Shown one piece after another: positions 24,222 through 30,917 of a stretch of DNA of 64,000 nt (within the stretch, counting starts at the first letter, position 1; each line of letters begins with the position of its first letter). The position numbers and the translations under genes were made by a program. This DNA is from Mya arenaria. Its lineage: Eukaryota; Mollusca; Bivalvia; Myida; Myidae. The stretch spans positions 55,996,085 through 56,060,084 of the forward strand of contig NC_069138.1 of NCBI RefSeq assembly GCF_026914265.1, given 5' to 3'. Below the pieces are notes generated by a model. That model saw only the letters and a program-made list of their open reading frames with translations, ran no database searches and was not told the origin of the DNA.

Positions 24222-27200
24222 TTAAGTTAGTCACAAACTGCCTTAACGTGATTTTAATTTCTAATATAATAAATAACTAGCAGACAATGTTTATGTGTAA
24301 TAAGGCTTAATATAGCAAGAAATCTAATTTCCCGTCTCGATCAAAAGGTATTAACATAATCAAATATTAATTATTTTTTTACAGAAAATAGACATCATGC
24401 CTTCAGACATATTCTTGTTTACTTGTCAAAGCAAAATATTGTCCAATCTGACAGCGGTATCTGAGGAGTTTTTCCCCATTCACGATACTTATTCGATATG
24501 GCTACATTGAAAGATCGTAGTGTAATGCTTATTACTAAATTTTAACGTTTATTTGCAGAATGTCCTTCGCTCAAAAGAGGGGCTGGAACACGAAAACACT
24601 GTGAGACAAATGAAGTAACAGAAGAGATAATCTGCAATCTTACTTGTGTTATTGGGACCACATTTCCGTCTGGCCAGAGACCGTATGAGTCATATACTTG
24701 CGGAAGGACAACAGGCTACGTTTGGGAACCATTTGACGTACTTCCTAATTGTGAAGGTCGATATTAGACGTTGTCATACATACATATTAGCCCTTATTAA
24801 CAGAACATTATAGATATTCCAGTCATACTTAAGCATTGTCAATATACGTAAGGATGTTCAATTTATCCAGCTATAAGACCAAAGGCAATTTATATATTAC
24901 CTTACGTATGAGTACACCTTAGTTATTTGAGTTGTACGATGTGCACGAAGCTACCCGTTGTAGTTTGTGTTTTGGAATACACAACATAAATAATGCACAT
25001 TGTTTGGCTTCTGCCTCTAGTTTTGACTTATGTGCGTGTGTCTGTAATTGTCATTGTCTTTTAAGAATAAATGATGAAAAATAGCTGACAACATTATTTG
25101 ATAGTAACACACACCATAAAACATCATGGTATCTTGTTGATGTCGATTACCATATATTAGTACTTGGATTACTTTCACACATGCCAGCACTGTTTTCAGA
25201 TTACGATCCACCAACAACTTTGGGATTTATGCTGGAAGGCGAATTCAATAGTGACTTACCTATCACAGGAAGAGATGCAGTCGCATCAAACATTGAATCT
25301 GAAACAAATATGGTTAACTGCATTAAGACAAGCAAGTGTCAGATGACAGTTGACTGGGATAACAACGCATCTGAAAGGCAGGAAAGAGCAGCTACGGGAA
25401 CATCTTTAAGACTTGTGTTTTCAAGCTCTTTTGAAGGATTAGATGACATGAATATCACGCAGTATCTGACGGACGGAACAGGTTTACACATTTGTTGGAA
25501 AGCCAAACTATGCAGAATTAATATGCAAATGGTGCAATTAATTGAATATACAATCAATTAACCATGTTCCACTGTACAAAGATTTTTGAATTACTCATAC
25601 AGTTTATTTCCATTTTTCCAATTTCGTCTTTAAGAAATATTATAAACATTATATGCAGTATATAATCTATAAAGTTTGAATTCATATAAACATATTGATG
25701 TGGCATTGTATAACATTTTGTTGAAGTGTATTTCTGCAATGCTCTTATACTCTGATAAAAAGGAAAATATTAGCAAAGTGGATAAAATGCAATATATAAG
25801 AGATCGACTTATTCACAAAGTCATTAAAACATGGATTTTGTTTATTTTTCGTAAACCAAAAAGCGTTTTCAAATCATCTTGAACCCGTTGCTATGTCTTA
25901 CTTTACGATAATATTTTGATTGGTTGAGTTAAATATGTGAAGTATAAATTTTACCGAAGCCCTATAGTTCATGAAGAAAAGTATTTAAATTTAATAACAA
26001 AATACTTTAAGGGATCTCGAACTATTTTAGAAAACAATATTTCCAAAGAGACGCATTTTACTTTCACAAGTATTATTTTGTTTTCAACTGTGGTATCTTT
26101 TTAAATATGTATAATTATTGGACGACTTCTTATGATCATCAAATTTTAATAATGCAATGATTTTGCAACAACACTAATGCACCATTTCAATGATAAACTT
26201 TTATTTCCAGTAAGCTCTGATCTAAACGAACTACTTTCCACATTTTCTGACCTACAAGAATTGTCTGAACGCCTCGAAAACAACAGTGCCGTCATTTTTA
26301 CTGTCGATGTAGACGGAACAGTCTATTCACTGGATGAGAGCTCCGTTCAGTCCCGCTTGTCAGTAACGTGCCCGTCAGGTTATGCTGCAACGGACGGAAT
26401 GTGTGGTATGATTTTTATTTTTTCAATGTCAGTCGTAAATGTGTTTGTAAATTAGATTGAATTTAAACAAAATCAGACAGGGACAGAGAGTAATCAACAA
26501 CTAAATTACATTATCAATGCAGAAGCATTTGTCTAATCTAGTTGTTTAACTTTAACATTCGCTTTTAAACTAACCATTTTCTATCCAATTATTGTTTCGT
26601 TTTTTAAGTCAAAACACAGTTTAATGGTCCGAGTGTGCATACGAGATAAATTTTGTCGTAGCTGTGACGTTGCAACGCATCAGTCAGAGAAAGGTCAAAC
26701 GAACTGCTCCAAATGTATGCTTTGTGATGTTGTATTATGAATATACAAAATTAGTATATACATAACTCTCTTTCGTATACCCAGTCCAATGCTCGGAGGG
26801 CACTTACGAACACCTGTCAGTGTGTCGAAGCTGTGACCTTGGAATGTATCAGTCGTCGAAAGGTCAAACAAATTGCATTGTATGTCCCGATGATTTCACA
26901 ACCGCAACCGACATGTCTACGGATGTCTCAGACTGTTCAGGTTAGAAAAAGTACTTGTACAAACTACAATCACATAGCTTATAAGAAAATTCGGTGGACA
27001 AAATAACCTAAATACTTACTTGAAAAACTACAGAAACAAGCTCAGTAGAACCTTTGCAGGGCAAAATTATGCTTTTGAAAGAAATCGTAAAATATATACG
27101 AACGATCACACTCGAGAATTAAAGGTGAAGGACCACACAATATTAACATCAGAGGGAATCTTTTGAACGATCGCAACGTACCAAAACTTACTGAAGTGTT

Positions 27201-30200
27201 GCGTCTAAATGCCATAAAGGAACTAAAACAACCGGCCGTTTAGATTCACTGGCAATAATCTTATTCAAACTACTTTCTGGCTGCACTACTCACCATACCA
27301 GTTCAAACAATTCAGGGTTTTCCAGTGAACGGCGTTTTGTATTGTTTACAATTATGACGTGTTTCTTTTAAGTTACTGTTTATATTAGTTTATTTATCGA
27401 TACAATGACGTTCGATCTTCAAGGTTTGTGTGTGTGTTTTGTCTTTTGTTGATCATTACTTTCAAGTGTATATATGCTTAAGTGTTTGTATTGTTTCCGT
27501 ATACTGGTATTCCTCCTTATAGAATACAAAACAATATTTCGTTTTCCTTCCAACTCTTATGCAAAAAAAGAAACCAAAGAAAAACTACGGTGTAGTACCT
27601 AACTTGTGGATAAATGACAGTTTTAGTTTAATATACTGCACGCTACTTATTGAACGCTAGCACGTAAGGCTACTCCAATTGGGAACAGTTTTTATGATAT
27701 TATGATAAATAATTTTTAAACGAAAACAAATTGCTCATTTTCTTTTGGCTATACGTATTGCTATGCAACGCATTCACAAAAACCATTGTTCATGTTTTGT
27801 ATCATACTCTATTTATGTAAAAACGAATACAAAGAAAACACTCTTCTTTTTGTTTAAATGCATTGAATAGTGGCTATGCTATTTGCTGTGAGGCGCATTC
27901 AGCATTGCATATATCACAATTGAATTATGACGCCTTGTTTTTGATGGATCTAGAGCATTGTGTCCGAAAACAGCGTAATGTGTTGGTACTATGCTTGTAC
28001 CTGTAGTTTGCTATTTTATTTTATCCTGTTACAGTAAAGGTGAACCCAAACGTTGATACAGGTGATACAGGTGATGATCAAACCAATTTCCACAGTCAGC
28101 CGCAAAGTGTCAAATGTGCGTATATCTTTGCTCTTTTCGTTTCTTCGTTGTTTGTTATGCTGGTAAAATGTGCATGATTAATTTTATCTCAGTATTAGCA
28201 TTTAATAAAAGTAAAAATTGTTATATGTTTCATTATATTTCCAATTATACTTCGAACGTTTAATTGAAATTGAGTGATAAACCTGTAACTACTTCCTAAA
28301 TAATGCATTTACGGAAAATATTAATTACTCATAACAAGATTGTTACCGTGTATTAAATAGCTGAACGCGCAAACATATTAAATGATTGGTGAGTGCTAAA
28401 AAAATTATCTGCGATCTACTATCGTCTCATAATGGAGATATACAGTGTTTTCTGCACCTTTCTTTCAAATAAACACGGTATCCACGGTAAACCATTGTTT
28501 TCGACATTTATTCATCCTTTTTGTTAAATAAAAACAATTATAATAATTCTGGTAAATCTAATTTGAGAGTAAGAGTGTATCTTTAAATGTGTAGAAAAAC
28601 AATAACCATTATATTTATTCCATATATCAAATACATCTTTTTATTTTGTTTTATGATAACTCCAATTTAGGCAAAACCCCCTCGAAATCATCAAATGCAA
28701 TTTGTTTTATTACCGTAACGTTATATTAGGAAAATGGTTTTCAAAGTCAATACAAAGACAATGTCACATAAATACAAGTTTGGATACAAGGCAACATATG
28801 TCACCGTAACCATTGTGTCCAGTGTTCAGTGATATTTTCTGAACGTCATATGAACTTTCCATGCAACAAAAGGATACGAGTATTTTTTTCTTGTTGTTTG
28901 GCACATCGCTATGTATTTCTTAAATTAAACCACGGTTATTATTGCGGATGCATGCACAATCGTGTATACATTTAACATTTGATTGTATTTGTTTAATAGC
29001 TGCTTCAAATTAATTGACCTAATGTAATGTTTTTCACCTTTATTTCAAACTTGTTTTGAATGCTTACAATGCGACACCATTCTACCAAAGACATTTTTTA
29101 CCTTTAACTTTAGAGACATTTTAAAGAATGGAACCTTTTTCATCAGAAATAATAATATTGAAAATGATAACATTATTTGCAATACTTCATCATCCATTAT
29201 AACAAACCAATTCCTTATTCCTTTTAAATTCTAAGTGCGTCATTAATACTTCCAACGATCTAAGTCTCAAATTCAGCATCAAAAGGAAACGTAATGACAT
29301 AAAAGCATAATAGCATAAAAGAAAACATTGGAATGGCCAAAACTTATAGTAAATCAGTCGCAATGCAACGCATGTCACATTATAATTAAGAATATAGACG
29401 ATAATCGCTGTTACCATCTTCTCTGTGCTACCTTATCAGCGAATGTTTCTCAGTATACAATATTCCATTGAACGTCCTTGAGGCTTTGAAAGCGATGCAC
29501 AACCTGACAGTTTGTCTTTGTATACACTCTTTTCATTAGGGCAATTTTACTTTTCACGCGGTTATGCATAAGTAGCAACTTCTTGGTATGTTTTCATCCA
29601 CATGATTCAATTATGATTCAATTTATATGCATATACACATTACATGCGTCTTTGGTATCAACGACGAGCAAACGAATTTAGGTATTTTAACTACATATAG
29701 ATAATGACATTTTTAGATCAGTTTCATTACCTATGAAACTCCGTTCATATATCTGTCCTTTATTTATTGGCAAAACAATGTGTTCATGTATGCTTAACGT
29801 TTAGAGACACATATCTAGTTAACCGATCAAACACTATTAAAGCATACACCGAATCGTTTTACTCGAATTTCTCTCATTGTCTTTCAAAGCATCGGTTTCA
29901 ACTAAACTTAACGTATTTCTATTCTTGTTCAAAATTACAGGGGGTGTAATTGTAGCGATTGTGCTGAGCTGTTTTGTCCTGGTTATCGCAGTGGTTGCTG
30001 CTAGCTGCTTTCTCTACAAGAACAATGCAGGGTTAGTGTTTTTATTGTCGGTAGCGTCCTGCGTCATCGGTATCAGCTACACACTAAATTTAGTAGTAAT
30101 TATCCAATCTCCACGACACTTAGTGACAATGTATTTGGGCGAAGTGTCTAAGTCCAGTTTGCCAGACGTCTAATGAAAAATCTGCGTAAAACTAGAGTAA

Positions 30201-30912
30201 TGCCTCTTTGATATTTACCTATAGTTTGTTGATTAACCATGTTTTCACGACGTACTTGATATATGGGAAGGGTTAATGGAGACCTTTCGTAGAATTGTGT
30301 TTGTGTCCCCTAGGACCAAGGTCAATGTCTCCGTTTCTAAAAAAAAGACAAACGGCTAAAACTAAAACACGTAAGTTAGGGTTGCCAGATTGCGACCAAA
30401 CTGGGTTTATAGGAAGAGTTTATGGAAACCTTCCATGTGAGTGCATTTTGGGCCCCTTGTGTCAAGGTCAAGTCACTGTTAGTTCAAATAAAATAATGAT
30501 TGGTACTGAAACTTGAGTTACGGTTGACATATTGCTACCAAACGTGGTATATAGAAATAGTTTATGTAAGCCTTTCATAGGATTGCAATGTCAAGGTTAC
30601 TGTTACAAAAACATATATCATAATACATTCTTAACATGTGTCACCCTATTGGAATGAATCTGTGTGTCTGTGTTTGCCTTTTTAAACAGTATATTCATAG
30701 AAAGATTCCCACAAAACTCAATCCTCAGTCGTTTTTCCTTTGACAGGCGGAAGAGCAGGGCGGAACAAAGAGGAAGTAAGGCTAGTCTCAACCAAGTCAG
30801 CCCAGAGATACAAGCTACTTATGTTGTGGAAAATAGGATCAGATCAGATGTGTCTGGGATATCACTTAAAGACATGGATCGCCTCCACCTGTACAATAAA
30901 GATATTTTTTAA
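10199..30912 (+). CDS. polydom/SVEP1-like multidomain membrane protein (23 exons, 5' incomplete)
   Basis: Joining exons 10199-10442, 10787-10997, 11852-11991, 12946-13134, 13421-13606, 14278-14538, 14630-14848, 15051-15242, 15425-15898, 16079-16240, 17318-17493, 17617-17804, 21399-21580, 22649-22819, 23065-23295, 23860-24030, 24559-24756, 25200-25481, 26211-26405, 26785-26940, 28035-28115, 29941-30031 and 30747-30912 gives an unbroken 1521-codon frame with matching phases at every GT-AG junction. Most junctions are phase 1, typical of shuffled extracellular modules. Module order is given in the summary. Known families with this mix (polydom/SVEP1) act in cell adhesion and matrix signalling, but a membrane helix near the C-terminus (exon 22) makes this a surface receptor-like protein. 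The start codon and signal peptide are missing and should lie further 5'. Function is inferred only from modules. Confidence 0.88.
10787..10997 (+). CDS. exon 2: polybasic site, Trp-rich knot, first half of HYR 1
   Basis: After the acceptor TTTCAG the exon reads RRRKKR, a furin-type site, followed at once by FWAWGWCWWWCGSG and then an acidic/Asn linker. The HYR (hyalin repeat) module starts at APPEYTYCP and continues to VQWTEPIVSEVDNQK, matching the family pattern of an early Cys-Pro and W-(T)-E-P before D-N. It ends in phase 2 at AAAAG^GTTGGT. HYR modules are Ig-like folds linked to adhesion. Confidence 0.8.
11852..11991 (+). CDS. exon 3: second half of HYR 1
   Basis: Acceptor ATATTACAG. 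The reading THYITYTVKDDNGRIDSCSF, then KFTVF, matches the HYR C-terminal half (Y-x-x-x-D-x-x-G-x-x-x-x-C-x-F-x-V). Two adjacent Cys (TCCGPY) occur near the start, where the family does not need them. Strong donor T^GTAAGA, phase 1. Confidence 0.85.
11992..12945. other. intron between HYR 1 and sushi 1
   Basis: AT-rich intron. It contains an antisense tRNA-like SINE head (listed separately) and no other recognisable element. Confidence 0.5.
12385..12475 (-). repeat. tRNA-derived SINE head, antisense
   Basis: On the - strand a box B, GTGGTTCGAATCCAGCC, is preceded by GTTAAGCCAAGGACTACACA, which could hold a degenerate box A. The two are spaced as in a tRNA gene. There is no matching acceptor stem, so a SINE-derived fragment inside the intron is more likely than a tRNA gene. 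Confidence 0.5.
12946..13134 (+). CDS. exon 4: sushi (CCP) 1
   Basis: The 63-residue module begins with CSEPYVDD, carries C-x-F-x-C (ICHFRCVEGYKF), a third STCL and a terminal W..FPKC. Four Cys and the Trp before the last Cys define a complement control protein fold. Phase 1 on both sides, so it could be skipped without shifting the frame. Confidence 0.85.
13421..13606 (+). CDS. exon 5: sushi (CCP) 2
   Basis: Acceptor CTTTAACAG. It reads CQPPFALVNGEVSC, then CVFTCNEGYKLEGASSMYCM and NWS...ISCEG. This is the textbook sushi pattern (C-P-x-x-x-N-G, C-x-x-x-C-x-x-G-Y, W, C), with two extra Cys that may pair as in some six-Cys sushi modules. Symmetrical 1-1 exon. Confidence 0.92.
13607..14277. 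other. intron with diffuse repeat-like sequence
   Basis: From about 13640 to 13990 the sequence has TTGGTAGGTAAGTCAAAC and several GACCA/GGTCA phrases, reminiscent of degenerate short-period intron repeats of molluscs. I could not define a unit. Nothing else was seen. Confidence 0.3.
14278..14538 (+). CDS. exon 6: HYR 2 (single exon)
   Basis: It begins DNDPPVITC and includes VYWEEPTVTDNVD and GTYEVSYRATDTAGN, then ECNVVLEVKG. All HYR hallmarks are in one 87-residue exon, unlike HYR 1, which an intron divides. Acceptor TTTTCCAG, donor AAAG^GTAATG, phase 1-1. Confidence 0.92.
14630..14848 (+). CDS. exon 7: sushi (CCP) 3
   Basis: The module reads IRCDKSPADALSNS, then FNCSG, YYYGVQCEVGCELSL, MTCET, W.W and HCIG. 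It has six Cys and two late Trp. Donor ATAG^GTATGG. The intron before it (14539-14629) is only 91 bp, so exons 6 and 7 are the closest pair in the gene. Confidence 0.85.
15051..15242 (+). CDS. exon 8: sushi (CCP) 4
   Basis: VVSCPPLSPPKNGALTYD opens the module, followed by YVMSCKKGLEV, RLSCQDSGQWFPLE and FPDCVG. Cys 1-4 and the DSGQW motif are canonical. Acceptor CTGTATTAG, donor TCG^GTATGC, phase 1-1. Confidence 0.92.
15425..15898 (+). CDS. exon 9: module X1 with furin-like cluster
   Basis: The longest exon of the gene (158 residues). It contains an amphipathic N-terminal helix (ATKEMIKNAVLGYLASIQED), a Cys pair (ICPGESCSV), then RKRR and RKKR sites ten residues apart, then a beta-rich stretch (FALVRFHIGAVFN), a helix (EVYEDLLPKLQMIGNRI) and a tail VCPEGYILDGFIC. 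The same layout recurs in exons 18-19 (module X2). I do not recognise the family. It may match the uncharacterised region before the ephrin-like repeats of polydom. The basic cluster suggests cleavage into two disulfide-linked or non-covalently held chains. Confidence 0.8.
16079..16240 (+). CDS. exon 10: GCC2/GCC3 (ephrin-receptor-like) module 1
   Basis: The pattern ACPAGTYFNAS, CELCPIGKYVENSGKSECD and SCPPDHST fits the Cys-rich tyrosine-kinase-ephrin-like repeat seen in polydom and EphR ectodomains. Donor CAA^GTAAGT, phase 1. Confidence 0.9.
16241..17317. other. intron, nothing recognised
   Basis: About 1.1 kb of AT-rich intron between the two adjacent GCC2-like exons. No repeat or embedded gene was recognised. 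Confidence 0.45.
17318..17493 (+). CDS. exon 11: GCC2/GCC3 module 2
   Basis: It reads LCEPGFVSGTT, then PCTACPQGSFQSDKGQTTC, then VPCPPGTTTSS and VCQPYD. Ends in phase 0 at CAG^GTTTGG, the only phase-0 junction within the gene body, marking the change to the pentraxin-like fold. Confidence 0.92.
17617..17804 (+). CDS. exon 12: pentraxin/laminin-G-like fold, part 1
   Basis: After FIGRHEVSKWSSRIAEP come FVLSFWVKL and SLAISDGDNDFIYVNMQ, the alternating beta pattern of a concanavalin-type jelly roll. Ends in phase 2 at CCCA^GTATGA, which rejoins with the G of the next exon to restore a Gln codon. The following intron is 3.6 kb and carries a LINE. Confidence 0.75.
18490..21013 (+). mobile_element. 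decayed non-LTR retrotransposon (LINE) in the pentraxin intron
   Basis: Open pieces show the linker between endonuclease and RT (DFQPNWFTDEIK at about 18700), then an RT block at 19361-19855 with [39 protein letters not shown] and FAYDS in place of the usual FADD. The C-terminal part (LPILDYCCHIWG, LQNRAAKLIL) lies at 20126-20450. The endonuclease is absent, so the copy is 5'-truncated. Several stops and frameshifts separate the pieces. The 3' end shows a short ATTATCATTATTATCATT tail, as in the CR1/Jockey group. It has the same orientation as the host gene. Confidence 0.85.
21399..21580 (+). CDS. exon 13: pentraxin-like fold, part 2
   Basis: It reads STKIEIPSKLSSRYWTNFMI, then EFDFSTYEMRAYVNNITI and KLFLESSGG. 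The W.N..I and later G-type beta strands fit the middle of a laminin-G/pentraxin domain. Acceptor ATTACTAG, donor GGAG^GTTAGC. Confidence 0.75.
21581..22648. other. intron, nothing recognised
   Basis: About 1.07 kb of AT-rich intron inside the pentraxin-like domain with no recognised element. Confidence 0.45.
22649..22819 (+). CDS. exon 14: pentraxin-like fold, C-terminal part
   Basis: QLSNFKVFNRTLSVQEREEL followed by a Cys matches the end of pentraxin/LamG domains (VWNR-L-S-x-x-E-I..L...C). The rest (SFSALLNDFIDGISVVMPSEC) is a linker to the EGF pair. Acceptor TTCTAG, donor GATC^GTAAGT, phase 1. Confidence 0.85.
23065..23295 (+). CDS. exon 15: two EGF modules
   Basis: EGF 1 starts IDECSELPCG (a calcium-binding-type D-E-C start) and ends CICQAGWSGDTC. 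EGF 2 runs from FCHQHECG to CNCTDNYSGIFC. All twelve Cys are present. Both share one exon with phase-1 ends. EGF 1 lacks part of the calcium consensus between Cys 3 and 4. Confidence 0.94.
23296..23859. other. intron with a CpG-rich patch
   Basis: The first half is ordinary AT-rich intron. At 23640-23815 the composition changes sharply to CpG-rich and ends in a TATA-like box (listed separately). Confidence 0.5.
23640..23815. promoter_or_regulatory. CpG-rich patch with TATA-like box inside an intron
   Basis: Dense CG dinucleotides (ATCGCGG, CGCGTGC, ACGCGGCGATGACGCGCAC, CCGCGG, ACGCG) occur in an otherwise AT-rich, CpG-poor gene, followed by TTTGTATAAAAACGCG at about 23796-23811, some 50 bp before the TSP1 exon. 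It may be an internal promoter, or an inserted element of different origin. I found no inverted ends. Activity is not shown. Confidence 0.35.
23860..24030 (+). CDS. exon 16: thrombospondin type 1 module
   Basis: GVWSMWNDWSSCDATCGGGT followed by RHRQC and ETRHCNPEKCPG. The three Trp ladder, CSxTCGGG-like core and basic RHR strand are all present, with six Cys. TSP1 modules bind glycosaminoglycans and are often C-mannosylated at the W-x-x-W sites. Phase 1-1. Confidence 0.95.
24157..24218. repeat. (CT)n microsatellite
   Basis: About 30 CT units, interrupted near the start by CC, in the intron after the TSP1 exon. Confidence 0.97.
24559..24756 (+). CDS. exon 17: sushi-like (CCP) 5
   Basis: ECPSLKRGAG, then HCETNE, ICNLTCVIGTTFPSG, YTCGRTTGYVWEPF and PNCEG. 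Six Cys and the penultimate Trp fit a sushi fold, more diverged than the earlier ones. Acceptor TTTGCAG, donor GAAG^GTCGAT, phase 1-1. Confidence 0.8.
25200..25481 (+). CDS. exon 18: module X2, N-terminal part
   Basis: FMLEGEFNSDLPITGRDAVA corresponds to the start of module X1, with a Cys pair (NCIKTSKCQM) at the equivalent place and SLRLVFSSSFEGLDD in place of its beta stretch. The furin-like cluster of X1 has become ERQERAATG, so cleavage here is not expected. Acceptor TTTTCAG, donor ACAG^GTTTAC. Confidence 0.8.
25482..26210. other. intron inside module X2
   Basis: AT-rich intron of 729 bp dividing module X2. Module X1 has no intron at the equivalent point. Confidence 0.6.
26211..26405 (+). 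CDS. exon 19: module X2, C-terminal part
   Basis: LNELLSTFSDLQELSERLEN is a helix like that in X1, then VIFTVDVDGTVYSL and a tail VTCPSGYAATDGMCG, closely parallel to VCPEGYILDGFIC of X1. In both cases the tail leads directly into a GCC2/GCC3 module. Confidence 0.85.
26630..26714 (+). pseudogene. decayed duplicate of the GCC2 exon
   Basis: The stretch containing RSCDVATHQSEKGQTNCSK-coding sequence aligns base for base with the true exon 155 bp downstream (RSCDLGMYQSSKGQTNC). Upstream of RSCD the match continues only after small gaps that shift the frame, and no matching Cys start remains. It lies inside the intron before exon 20 and looks like a tandem exon duplication that was not kept. Confidence 0.75.
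26785..26940 (+). CDS. exon 20: GCC2/GCC3 module 3
   Basis: QCSEGTYEHLSVC, RSCDLGMYQSSKGQTNC, IVCPDDFTTA and DCSG give the Cys-rich ephrin-receptor-like repeat. Acceptor ATACCCAG, donor TCAG^GTTAGA, phase 1-1. Confidence 0.92.
26941..28034. other. intron, nothing recognised
   Basis: About 1.1 kb of AT-rich intron with no recognised element. Confidence 0.45.
28035..28115 (+). CDS. exon 21: juxtamembrane stalk
   Basis: A 27-residue Asp/Thr/Gln-rich linker (VNPNVDTGDTGDDQTNFHSQ) without Cys joins the last GCC2 module to the membrane helix. The GDTGD repeat is only two units. Acceptor CTGTTACAG, donor AAAT^GTGCGT, phase 1. Confidence 0.75.
28271..28600. repeat. dispersed repeat D1, copy 2
   Basis: The partner of 6711-7040 in the same orientation, located in the long intron before the membrane-helix exon. 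Confidence 0.7.
28601..29940. other. intron, nothing recognised
   Basis: The rest of the 1.8-kb intron before the membrane exon. AT-rich, with no further element identified. Confidence 0.4.
29941..30031 (+). CDS. exon 22: transmembrane helix
   Basis: GVIVAIVLSCFVLVIAVVAA plus SCFLY is a hydrophobic run of about 24 residues, followed by KNN as a stop-transfer signal. It places the modules outside and exon 23 inside the cell (type I). Acceptor AAATTACAG, phase-2 donor CAGG^GTTAGT. Confidence 0.92.
30265..30610. repeat. diverged ~140-bp tandem repeat in the last intron
   Basis: The phrases TTAATGGAGACCTTTCGTAG (30272), TTTATGGAAACCTTCCATGT (30419) and TTTATGTAAGCCTTTCATAG (30559) recur with ACCAAAC-TGG lead-ins and GTCAAGGTCA downstream, about 2.5 units. 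Confidence 0.6.
30747..30912 (+). CDS. exon 23: cytoplasmic tail and stop
   Basis: The phase-2 acceptor TTTGACAG leads into RKSRAEQRGSK, a basic inner-membrane stretch, then 43 residues with Tyr at TYVVEN and LHLYNKDIF and Ser at SKASL and SGISL. The tail is 54 residues with no catalytic domain, so signalling, if any, would need partners. The stop TAA is at 30910-30912. Confidence 0.9.
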
Positions 30913-30917
30913 ATAAA
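30912..30917 (+). terminator. polyadenylation signal overlapping the stop codon
   Basis: The sequence TTTTTTAAATAAAAG puts AATAAA one base into the TAA stop. Further AATAAA copies are at about 30986 and 31188, so the 3' UTR is either extremely short or uses the later signals. Confidence 0.5.
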
